This document shows positions 54,342 through 64,000 of a stretch of 64,000 nucleotides of DNA, one piece after another; the stretch's first letter is position 1; each line of letters starts with the position of its first letter. This stretch comes from Hygrocybe punicea (Eukaryota > Basidiomycota > Agaricomycetes > Agaricales > Hygrophoraceae). Both the position numbers and the translations under genes were made by a program. The notes under the pieces are model-generated. The model was given only the letters and a program-made list of their open reading frames with translations. It ran no database searches and was not told the DNA's origin. Location of the stretch: NCBI GenBank assembly GCA_963556145.1, contig OY744468.1:4092001-4156000 (forward strand), read 5' to 3'.

Positions 54342-57143
54342 CCTGACTTTAGTTGATCACGAGTCGCCCTCGATCGCCTGTCCGTTACCAGTCACTTGAT
54401 AGCAATTCCCAAGTTGACTGCTTCATGGTTTTCATCAACACAAGGCAACGTATTTCAAATCCCGATGCTGCTTTTACAGATGGACATGATATCTATCGTC
54501 ATTCGCCAACTCGGGAATAGTGCTGTCCTTAAATTTTTCATCGATTCCACAACTTTCAAAAAGGTATTTCACCACCGCAGTCTCAGGCCTCAGGCCTCAG
54601 GAGCCATTACTTATAGGAGCTATAACTACCCATTGAATCGGGACCGCAGGCCATAAATAATACACTGAGATATCCATTCTCTTCCGTCATCAGAGTTGCT
54701 GCTAAAGTGCAACAAAAATCCTGAACACAAATCAGCCACGAGAGAGGCGAGCTAATTCGGCAGTTCTACAATCCTCGCAAGGTGTCTGGAACATGTTGAC
54801 AACTCGACGATCATCTTTCGCAATCTAGAGGGAACACAAGTCGCGTTAGTACATGCACATTGACTTGTGGTTCACGAACTTTATTGCAGCGACAATTTGT
54901 TGCCGTCCGATGCTTGTGAGCGGTGCTGAGGCCGCAGTCAGGTAACCCACAGTCTCTCGTTTCGCCTGAGTAGTACGACCTTACATAGTGCTGTTCGGGG
55001 GAGTCTTTTGGGTTTTTGATGAGGGGGATAGAGGAGACTCACGCCGCATCCCCTGTAGTAGTCCCCGAAGCTGTGTTGAACGACATTGAGCTTCGAATGC
55101 ATTCTCAGCCAGGTGCCAGCGTACCATTCATGCCAACACATATCTTGTTCAAGGCCGATTAATCAGAGGCAAAGAAAGTGGGGGACTGAACATACTGATA
55201 AGAAACGGTTTAAGTATGGAACAGGGATATCATTCTACGACACGATAGAGGTGGAATATTGTAGTGATTTGATTCTGCAACATGTGGACATGCGGTGTCC
55301 TATACCAGCCCTTCGCAGATCTTCGCATGGGGTGATCAGAGTACCAAAAAGCTCTCATCCGGATCCGTAAATGAAGGCCCCTGAGGCTCATCGTACGATC
55401 TTGAGTTTGACCAAACGCGCGACGATAGGTGCTGAAATAGCCCGGAAATCTGTCACTGTTCATAACATTCAAGTTTGTTTGATAGTTTTTGCAACAGATA
55501 TTATTATTGCAACCAACAAAAGTGATAATCACCTATACCAAAGGACCTCTGGGAAAGTACTTTCGGTTTTCTACTTCGCTCACTGCACCAAGGAAGTCGG
55601 AACGTTTAGAATCGCGAAGGAAGACCGCTGTTCCGGAAATTCCTCCATTCAAAAGATGACTTGGTTGGATAATGCCGTTCCAAGTAACCTCTCGCGGTTG
55701 GAAAGAATTGGAACGATGTTATAATTGTAGCCTGATGGGCAGGCTTCCATCTGAGCCGACACCACATATCCCGTAACATGGTCGTGCAATTGAAAAACTC
55801 CCAAAAAGAAGGAAGAGGCCCGAGAGCACGGATGGTGGCGCCGTCACGTTCCTAATTTTAATGCTGTATTCCCTGCGGAGTTTTGAGTCTCAAGGAGATA
55901 GTTCTGTGAATTCATTGATCACAGACTCTGAAGAATGGCCGGCGGATGTAAAGTGCAAGTCGTGTGATCGAATAGGGTGACGTACTTCAGATTTTGGATA
56001 CTGATGAGAATGGGAAAACGACAACGTTGTTGAAAAAAATGGAACGAATAGCAGTGTTGCATCAGATTAGGTATCAAGGAAAACCAAGGATTTGGAGTCG
56101 TTTTCGATCGCTGAGCCGTACCATCAAGCCAAGTGACCAAAAGTGATGATGATTTCTGGGCATTCCACCCCGCCCGGCTGTGCCTGAATCACAAAGGTTA
56201 CTGGACATAAAAATGGAAGACTGTGAATACAAACAGAACATAATGAAATGTCAACTAAAGTTTACTTACATACAAGTTACCAATTACATGATGAGAACAA
56301 TGCAACTATCAATGAGCTTCACCCAGGAGAAGTTGCATGCCATCTTGGGGCGATCGGACAATCAAAGACGGTGCGCGTGATGGCTCAAGCAAGCTCCGTT
56401 TCCATTTGTCTCTCAAGTCAACATTGTTTACTCGAAAAGGACCAACTATTAACGCAAACATGCCGGTGATTTTGTGTAGAACTGCTGGGAAAAACTTGTC
56501 GGTTTTAGACATTCCGTAGCTGAGATGATGGGCTAAGCTGATCAACTAATATTTGAAGTGAGTAGAAAACTCACCTTACGACTGGAGTTCTTCTTGAAGC
56601 AGGGATGTCAATCATCAATCAACCCTGCCTAGGAAGGCTTCGTATTCTGCAAGGGAAATCATCCCCAACGCTTTGGACTGCGCTGTGCAGTGACAAGACA
56701 AAATACGTCATTTCTGACTCACTTCCATCTCGCGAATCAAAATGGCTGTGATACACAATGATACGATGCTCCAAATTCCGTCCCGATGGCGGAGGAAACG
56801 GTGCTCCTGTCGACGTTGCGTCCCGCCCGTTTAAGGCAAGAAAAGTCCTGCCTGTTCCAATCCTGTAGGTAAACGGATTCCGATCATTGACTTTTAGGAC
56901 GAGCAAAGAAAAAACTGAACTTGAAGCTTGTGGCTCTCACAGTTTTCCAAACTTCCAGTCATAACAAAATTCCTTGACGGTTCCTGGACTTTGATGCTGA
57001 TAGATTGTTGCTATAAGAAATTAATAGCGGCTTGAGATTGAGAGTGGATAGTCACATGTCAACTTGTGACGTGACCATATTGGGCGAGAGCAGCCGCCAG
57101 AATTTTCAAGGATACCAATAAGAGTTGGCGGTCTGTCGTGAAC
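54342..57143. other. Long intergenic region, no gene recognised
   Basis: 2.8 kb. Open frames of 60-120 codons on both strands show no domain I recognise and no convincing exon chain. Small secreted-protein genes or a decayed gene could be missed here, since exons of fungal genes can be very short. Confidence 0.5.
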
Positions 57144-58070
57144 ATGGCTGATACTAGCCTTTTGGAAGACGAAGTTCAGATTCTTCAAGTATGTCTTTCA
57201 CACCAACTTTGGTGGAAGATTTCTCAATGTATTTGGCAGGCGGCTCTTTCTACTGCATTTTCACCAGGACACGTACGTCGACAATCAGCCTCTGCATCAA
57301 TCATTCAACGGGATGGGTTCCATGGGGCCAGTGCGGCACCGGACTCCACTCACCCAGAACCAGAAACGGGTGAGTCGGCTGTTCCATCGGCTGACGATTC
57401 CTGGAAAGTCGCATACGAAGCCAACCTCCAATCTTGGCGTGACCAGTCAACGGAAGCGCGCGAGAAAGCCGAGAAGGAACGCGCGCGATGGGAAGATATT
57501 CGTGCAGCAGAAAAGGCGGAAGCTGCACGCCGCGAGACAGAGGGCCTACTGGCACAACCGTCTCAGGTGAATAGAACATGCTATCAACATCGTGTATTCC
57601 TCTGATAATCTATGAAGAGCGCAACGCTTCCAATTGCGTCTAGTCGCACAACCACAGGTCGCCATTTGAAGGACACCTCTGGTGACGATTCCAAGCTCTC
57701 CTTCTCCCAAAAATGGGAAACCGTGCCTACCTCCCCAACCTCGTCCTTCCCTTCCATGTCCTTCCCAGATCACTCCAATATACCCTCGCCTGAACCTCGC
57801 AATAGTACCCGACATCCCGGAAACCAGGCTCCACCCCAATCTGCCACTATCGCTATCTTCGATACGTCACTCTCAGTCCGTGCACGCATGTCTGTGCTGT
57901 TGTCATCGCTGGCAATAAACATGCTCCTCCCCTTCATTAATGGTGTCATGCTTGGATTCGGCGAACTGTTCGCCAAGAACGTTGTTATTGCGTGGTTTGG
58001 GTGGAAAATCCCCGGGTCTGTGGTTACTAATGTAGGCATAGGCAGGTCAAGAGCATGGCGGCCAAATTAG
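57144..58070 (+). CDS. MIM1: Mim1/Tom13-like mitochondrial outer membrane import factor
   Basis: Starts MADTSLLEDEVQILQ at ATG 57144; a 51-bp in-frame intron (57189-57239) and one near 57570-57611 are likely. The middle is a charged helix (WRDQSTEAREKAEKERARWE) and a Ser/Pro-rich linker. The C-terminal part LSSLAINMLLPFINGVMLGF with GELFAKNVV is the membrane helix block of Mim1/Tom13, with the small-residue face (A, N, G, G) used for oligomerisation in yeast. Mim1 inserts alpha-helical proteins such as Tom20 and Tom70 into the outer membrane. Yeast Mim1 is 113 residues; this product is about 270, so the N-terminal extension is large. Stop 58068-58070. Confidence 0.8.
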
Positions 58071-58803
58071 ATATAGGACCTCAGTGATCTACGCTTCATC
58101 CCCTATCACATGAGCGGGTTCAGGCATGTATTCCTTCAAATAAACCTCCAGACCCTACCATAGGGGAGGTACCCTTGGGGCCCACCGTTGAGACACTAAG
58201 TGCCAGCAGCAAAGTGCTTGCGTTCGCGTCGAGCTCACTGACCTTGTGCACAATCCGGCACTGGGCCCTGTACCAATTTGAAAAAGAGAGAAAACTGGTA
58301 TTTCTTCCATGATGTCGTTCAATGAACCATCATGATTCATAAAATGCATCCACTTTCTCACTATGCACCGCCGCTTTGCAGCGTAGAGGTGCCTGCAGGA
58401 ATACAGCCTGAGAGTAGTTGGGATTGACAGTGGCAGCACCAGCTGTAGACGCTGGCCGATTGTGAGTGAAGATTTTTGCGGTAAAGCAGCGGTCAAGTTG
58501 TTTTCGCGTATTCCTTTTCAAGTTTCAACTCTCGCAATAAGTTAGTACTAGTTAGTACCAGTGCCAACGTCGAAGTCTTTGACATCGATTACTTGTTGTC
58601 AAGGAACATCCTCTCCAGTGCTTGATAGGACAGCTTGGCACTGGATGAAGAATTCAGCGGACTTGATGAGATAGTCCCACACAACTGAGGGACTTCTTGC
58701 TCTTCAAGTTTGGCAAGGTCAAATTACTATCGTCAATATCGGCCAAGTCCCCAAAATCAAACGTAGTCTACACGAACGACGTGTGTACGTGCCGCAGGAC
58801 TTG
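58071..58803. other. Convergent intergenic region
   Basis: 733 bases between the ends of the Mim1 gene and the acyl-CoA dehydrogenase gene. No gene or repeat recognised. Confidence 0.5.
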
Positions 58804-61457
58804 CTACAATCTTGCATTCTTCGGCATACCACGTATTGCCTGCCTGGCACCAAGGTCTCCAAGTACATCCTCCGCTGCAGAACACACGCACATAAGCAAC
58901 ATGCCCAACAATTTAAACATGGCCCACACTTACCGCCACCCAGAACAGAATCAAAAGGAACCACACGATGATACTATTCGTTGATCTAATGAGCAGCGTT
59001 TGAAGGGATGGTTCAATAAATAGGACACATACATGTTCGATCTGTGATCCCATGCCGGTCCTCGTAATTCCACGTCCACCAAACACTTGCACTGCATCCG
59101 TCGCAGTTTCTTGTGCAGACCGCGTTATGAACATTTTCAACAGCGCGATTGGTCTGGAAGGAGAGTGAGCTTGCCGTATCGGAGAGAGAAGCGATTCACC
59201 TACCCTGCGAGTTTCACGGATTGTTCTCTATACGACTTAATGAAAATATAGTTGTGTTCATATTGTTCACAGGAAGTAGAAAGTACAAGTTCACCATGTT
59301 ATTCATCTGGTGTGTAATGTTTTCGAGCCAATTTTGCGCACTCTCTACGCGGGCGATCATAGCAGCTAACTTGCTTCGAATGACGGCCTGCGAGTTCAGT
59401 GGTTTGCCGAAAGCTTTGCGCTGGCTTGTCCATCTGTCAGGTCGGAGGAAAATCAGCACCAGGAAGGAAAAATGAAAGAGCGGTTGCTCAACTTGAGACA
59501 TTCTTCGACAATGATTCGTTGGGTTCTTGCACCAGAACAACACATCACCCATCGCTCATGGTTGAAGTTGCTGGAAGATGATTAAGACACTCAACGAACC
59601 ATTTCAAACGAAATTTATAGAAAACGAGGAACCTTAGCATGACAAAGATTCCCGATCCCTCTGGACCAAGCGTGTTTCCAACGGGGACTTTTACATTGTC
59701 AAAGGTGACGAACGCGGTGCCGGCGGTAGCTGAGTAACTGGTCTTGATTGGCTTGGTCTCCACGCCTTCCCCGCGTTCAACGAGGATTACGGTGAATCCG
59801 TCCTATGAAACGGGTAAATAATTGAATGAGCCCCAGATGAGCGTTTAAGAAGGCCAGAAAGAAACCTTTGTCCTACAACCGACAGTAAAGCTGTAAATCA
59901 CATGTCAGATGAGTTGTCGAAATAAATGAAGTCTCATACTAGTGAGCAAAACTGTAGATGTGACCGTCATTAGCCTGGAGCACTTGAGACCGAATTTCTG
60001 TGTTCAAGCACTCACGTCCCATTTGTAATCCATCTAAAATCCCGGGAATAAAGATGTATATTAGAAATCCGTACCTAACAGCAAGGAATTTTTCTCACTT
60101 CTTAGTACCATTGAGTATCCAGTGCTGCTCGTCGTCTGTCTTGACTGCAGTGGTTCGCAGACCAGCAACGTCACTACCAGCAAACGCTTCCGAGATGGCA
60201 AGGCATATGGGTTTCTTGCCTGATAATACATCCGGAATGACTTTTGCTTGGATTTCAGGCGAACCAAAGTTCATCACTGGGGGAAGGCCAATAACGGAAC
60301 CACTCATGAGACCTTGTGAGAACATCAAGCGTTAAGGGTTGGTTGGATGAGAACTAAAAGAGATACTACCATCCCCGTAGCCTCGTTGGCCAGCTCGGCC
60401 AAGTTCTTGTGTGATAATCAGCTGTAAGACAAGGAGTTGTGATTCTTCACGCATGGTACAACAATTCTGGGTCCTACCTCGTGGAAGTAGTCAAACTACA
60501 CACGATATGAGAAAGGTGAGAACGACGAAATCTGGATAAGACAGACCTCCTCGGGTTTGACAATGTCTCCAGCCAGCTCCAGACCTTTCAAATGCTTCCC
60601 TGGACCCATGCGCATAGCGTGCAAATTAACTTTCCTGTAACCATCCCAATAAGTATTACTATCAACAACAATGAGATAATTTCACGGACGCCATGGCTTC
60701 GATAACACTGGCACTAGGTGGTTTACCGTCTTCCTCTCGTACCTATTATCATTCAACCGCTTCGATATGGTGCTTGAATGAAATTTTACGAGAAACATAC
60801 AACAGCATCAGGGGTGATGATTTCATCCGTGAATTTGCGCATGAATTTCTGGAAGCGCTTGTGACTCTGCGACACCGTCGAATAGTTTAACGTCGAACTT
60901 TATACAGCTAAAACGAATTACTAACCTCTGAATAGTACGGACTGTAGTATCCATCTGAAAGCCATGTCGGCTCCGCATACGGAACCTTGCTCAGTTGGCC
61001 CGTGATGTTGCTGTAGATGACGCTCTGCTCGTCCTGGATCACACCGACTTGTAAACGAGCGTATTGGGGTTTGGTGATAATTTCGTGGCGGTGAAGACCG
61101 TAAAACGCTTCGGTGGCATCCTGGCCGGCTACATGATGAACCACCTCAGCAATGGAGACTACACGTGAATGAGGACAACCATACCGATATCTTGCTCAAA
61201 AAAGACAGAGGCACCTCCGGGGTGCAGGTTCATAAACTTGGAGACATCGTATACCTTGGCGTCGATTACAATCCACTAATCGTGCCACTTGTCAAATCCT
61301 GTCTAGTCAATTCTCGACTCGCGCTCACCAGGTCGCCTGCATGATTGTGCTGAGAATGATGAGGATGAGCCAGAGAACGTGAATGGCGAACAACGGTAAA
61401 AATGCGAACCTTTGCGACTTCATCGCGAGTCAACTGCTTGAGCTGGTTTGAAGCCAT
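58804..61457 (-). CDS. Cytochrome b5-acyl-CoA dehydrogenase fusion, PTS1-like ARL end
   Basis: Start ATG 61457, MASNQLKQLTRDEVAK. N-terminal cytochrome b5 domain: WIVIDAKVYDVSKFMNLHPGG (heme-ligand His in HPGG) and the second His region AFYGLHRHEI. The acyl-CoA dehydrogenase part follows: ELGRAGQRGYGDGLMSGSV near 60400, LAISEAFAGSDVAGLRTTAV and WILNGTKKWITNG (FAD-binding), GVETKPIKTSYSATAGTAFV, TSQRKAFGKPLNSQAVIRSK and the C-terminal DAVQVFGGRGITR. Final exons give VPFDSVLGGAEDVLGDLG and end Ala-Arg-Leu (stop 58806-58804), matching the relaxed PTS1 pattern. Such fusions are known in fungi; the acyl substrate is unknown. The b5 domain may pass electrons or sense redox state. Ten or more short introns, no broken frame seen. 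Confidence 0.9.
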
Positions 61458-61724
61458 GGTCCGGGGTGTCACTGAAGGACTAAGAACTTATTATATTATA
61501 TTGTCCTTTATCACATGGTTTTGGCAATTAGTCATGTGTTATTGGTTGATCCGATGCTGGCGCTGCAGTATGAGCCCAAAGAGCCCGATATGTGTGCTAG
61601 CGCTCAATATATGCGCTCAATGCTCTGGTAAATTGTTTGGAATATTAATGGGTGAAAGCCACACCGGTTCTTCGGGGTAAAGCCAATAGCTTGTAAAACT
61701 AACAAACACAAACAACCGCCCTGT

Positions 61725-62783
61725 TCAGCATTTGCTCACCGGGTGAAAATACGGAAAGCGGGGAATATTCACAGTCCTGCCTTCCCTCCTTTCTCTCCCT
61801 TCCCATTCCTCGTCATCCAGGTACCGACCCACAGCCATCATCTCCAGGCTCGACCGTACCCCCTTCTTCCCCATCTCGTTTCCATCTTTGCTCCAAATCC
61901 CGTACTCCGCAGCTTCATCTGGGTCATCCGCGAGTGCGACGTAAGCTTTAGCTATGCGCCAATCTACCTCTTTCGTCAGAATTTGCATTCGTCTCTCGGC
62001 ACATTCGCGGGCTCGCCTGCTTTCTCTTCCCTGGCCTTGGTCCTCTGTCTGCTCTCGGAGTTGTCCCTGAGCGGATCGTGGAAGGGTGATGGTTGTACGG
62101 GTGTGAAGAATGTGAGGTGTGGTACTCAACGTGCTTGGAGGTAATTTGTTAAGCCGACATAGCTCGCGACCCTATTGCAAACGGGTGACAGGTTAGCGGT
62201 GACCATTACAAGGGGAAGGAATTTACATCTACACCAAATCGGAAAGCGAGGCCTTGTAGTGTGTCGCCGGATTTGAGATGATATTGTAGTGAGATTGGAG
62301 CTGAAGAGACAACCTTTTCTTCACTTATGAAGGTCTCTGCAGTTCTGGTCGGATGCTCGGGGGTCGTCGGCTAGCCGCACGAGGTGTCAGGAGCATGCGA
62401 ACCCGTTCAGCAGGAAGCCGAACCTCTTCCTGCTCTCCCTCCTCAGAGACGTCCTCACCATCCTCATCATCTCCGACTACAAACGTATCTTCGTCCCTAA
62501 CCGCACCATCGAAATTCTCCAGGTTCTGCAAACCCTGCCCCTTTCGTTCAACCAGCCCCACTCTCCCGAAACATGCCAAACACGGGTCATACCTCGCCAG
62601 CCGAGGATTCAACGATATACATGTGGGACAGATTGGTCGACCGCAGCAGCGAGTGGTGAAGATACTACAGTCAGCCGAGTGTATCGACGGGAAGGATGCA
62701 GACGCTGGCGAAGGCCCTCTGGACTTGACCCGGGAGGGAGGTAAAGAGGCTGAACAAGCTAGACAGAGAGTTGTGTCGTCCAT
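61725..62783 (-). CDS. LysM-domain protein with Cys-rich N-terminal zinc-finger-like region
   Basis: Start ATG 62783, MDDTTLCLACSASLPP. The first 90 residues carry paired cysteines (CLAC, CC..PICPTCI, DPCLACFGRVG) in an arrangement like a treble-clef or RING-type zinc site; no signal peptide. An acidic segment follows (VVGDDEDGEDVSEEGEQEE), then after an intron near 62300 a LysM domain: YHLKSGDTLQGLAFRFGVD, spliced to GRELCRLNKLPPSTL and ending TRTTITLP. The C-terminus is a charged helix (RECAERRMQILTKEVDWRIA). An intracellular LysM protein of this layout recurs in basidiomycetes; function is not established. Stop 61727-61725. Confidence 0.8.
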
Positions 62784-62832
62784 AGAGTAAACAACTGGCC
62801 AAGAGAAGTTAGCGGAGTATTCTGCTCCAACC

Positions 62833-64000
62833 ATGTCACGTCTAGAGCAACCACATCTTGTTTCGCTTGTATTGCAATCAAAAAAGGCGCTGCAGCACGG
62901 CGAACAGCTCTGTTCTCGCGCTAATGCCGCCACGAATGCGTCCGCTCAGTGTGTGGTCGACGTCCTGGCTCTCGATGCCAAGGTCAGATGGATAACAGGC
63001 GCAGTTCTTGAGCAGCTGAAGGTGTGCAACATAATACAAAGCTTTTGCGTGTCTTGACAACACATGCGCCGGTTGGCCTAGCTGGCTGCAAGTGTCGCAA
63101 AGAGCATCGAAGAGAAACGTGCACAACTGGGGAAGCAAGTTCAGGTACGCATGTCCTTCATGCACTACATGCCCTCATTGTAAACACTTATGTCACCCGT
63201 ATCAAGGACTGGGATGCTCTACGCGTCCAACGGACTGATGCTTTAGACAAGATCCTGGAGTCCCTTGGCGCACAGGTCGTGCCTCCAGATTTCCACCAAG
63301 CGTCCTCGGGTTCGTCGTTATTTGGTAGTCAGCATTCAGACGAAGAGTTGGAGGGAAATGGTCACGCCATTCCAAGCACCTCGCCCTTCCAGCAAAGTCC
63401 TACCGCAACACTGCGCAATGACCGTCAGGCAAGAGTCGTCAAATCCAGTGCGGACCGCACAAACTGGAAGACTCTACGTGACTTCGTGGACGAGAGAGCC
63501 ATCGATGATGCTCTTGAAACAATGGAGAATGATAGAACTGCCCTCGATGTACGGCGCACTTTATCATTCGTGGCTCACTGGACTCATTGTGATTCAGGTT
63601 ATACTGGCTGCAACCCACGAATATCCCGAGACACTATCGAACACCATATTGACAATCCAGAACTCGTTGCCCAATTCAACACCTCCATCCATTATGGGTA
63701 TATTGAATTCCCAAGAGACATTGTCGACAAGTATGGCACGTCATTTGGAAAGTTTGGCGGCTCACTACGACCAAATGGCGGGAGCTTTGCGAGAAAGTGA
63801 GGCGGGGGAAGCATTCAGCGAAGAGGATTTACAAGGTCGGTTGTTTGTCAGGCTTCACTCGCGAAGATTTCACCAATTATTACATTGTCTCGTCGCCTTA
63901 TATAAGAAATGAATCGTGATACGGACGAACTTCCTTCAATCATGGCCGAGCTGGAGGAAAGCGCCAACTTGATCGAAGCTTCTCGGTGAGTATCAGTCGC
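62833..64000 (+). CDS. ATG17: Atg17 autophagy scaffold, 5' part (cut by window end)
   Basis: Starts MSRLEQPHLVSLVLQSKKAL at ATG 62833. Typical Atg17 coil: SKKALQHGEQLCSRANAATN, VVDVLALDAKVRWITGAVLE, then LAASVAKSIEEKRAQLGKQV after a short intron, ESLGAQVVPPDFHQASSGSS, WKTLRDFVDERAIDDALETM, HLESLAAHYDQMAGALRESE and, in the last partial exon, MNRDTDELPSIMAELEESAN. Atg17 is the long coiled-coil dimer that organises the Atg1 complex at the pre-autophagosomal site. The gene continues beyond base 64000. Divergent from the LysM gene with 49 bp between starts. Confidence 0.88.

Noticed and set aside
54938..56906. Possible small minus-strand genes (for example from 55141 and 56906)
   Set aside because: No recognisable domain, no consistent splice chain and no signal peptide could be supported, so left as intergenic.
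1..64000. tRNA, rRNA genes and CRISPR arrays
   Set aside because: None seen. The tRNA-like strings at 12683, 21896 and 25521 are primer-binding sites, too short to be tRNA genes, and regular spacer arrays are absent, as expected for a fungal nuclear genome.

Overview
This window reads as genomic DNA of a basidiomycete fungus, most likely an Agaricomycete. The genes are split by many introns of about 50 to 70 bp with GT-AG ends. A DUF6535 membrane protein typical of Basidiomycota is present, and the other gene families (Zn2Cys6 regulator, Mim1, Atg17, Asa1, two-SDR Fox2, cytochrome b5 acyl-CoA dehydrogenase) are fungal. All calls come from reading the sequence; no database search was possible.

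Layout. 1-8.9 kb: an NAD(P)-binding reductase/epimerase, a single-pass membrane protein and a Zn2Cys6 transcription factor. 9.7-34 kb: a nested transposon island. A minus-strand Ty3/Gypsy-like element (E) is split by a full-length Ty3/Gypsy element (A, 11897-21690), by a hAT-like element (J, itself holding a solo LTR and a small LTR-like unit), and, inside its own LTR, by a non-autonomous LTR element (M, 22555-30493). M's 5' LTR is split by a small-LTR element (L) that holds another solo LTR. Three more TIR elements with 8-bp target duplications (G, H, I) lie at 31.1-33.9 kb. 34-64 kb: an ordinary gene-dense region: AMACR-like racemase, Asa1-like WD protein, DUF6535 protein, SelO/Fmp40, MaoC hydratase, two-domain SDR dehydrogenase, B-type cyclin, FHA/G-patch protein, XLF-like repair factor, Mim1, cytochrome b5-acyl-CoA dehydrogenase, LysM/Cys-rich protein and Atg17 (cut by the window end).

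Themes. Four genes end in peroxisomal PTS1 signals (SKL or ARL): AMACR, MaoC hydratase, SDR dehydrogenase and cytochrome b5-ACAD. The hydratase and dehydrogenase look like the two halves of the usual Fox2 fusion enzyme, here separate neighbouring genes each with its own PTS1. In the transposon island, seven LTR-type insertions have 4-bp target duplications whose centre is CG, often with one copy decayed to TG or CA. Elements A and M both carry, antisense between their coding region and 3' LTR, a three-exon gene for a coiled-coil protein with a CX2CX6CX7CX2CX6C cysteine cluster. This is the best candidate for an undescribed system in the window.
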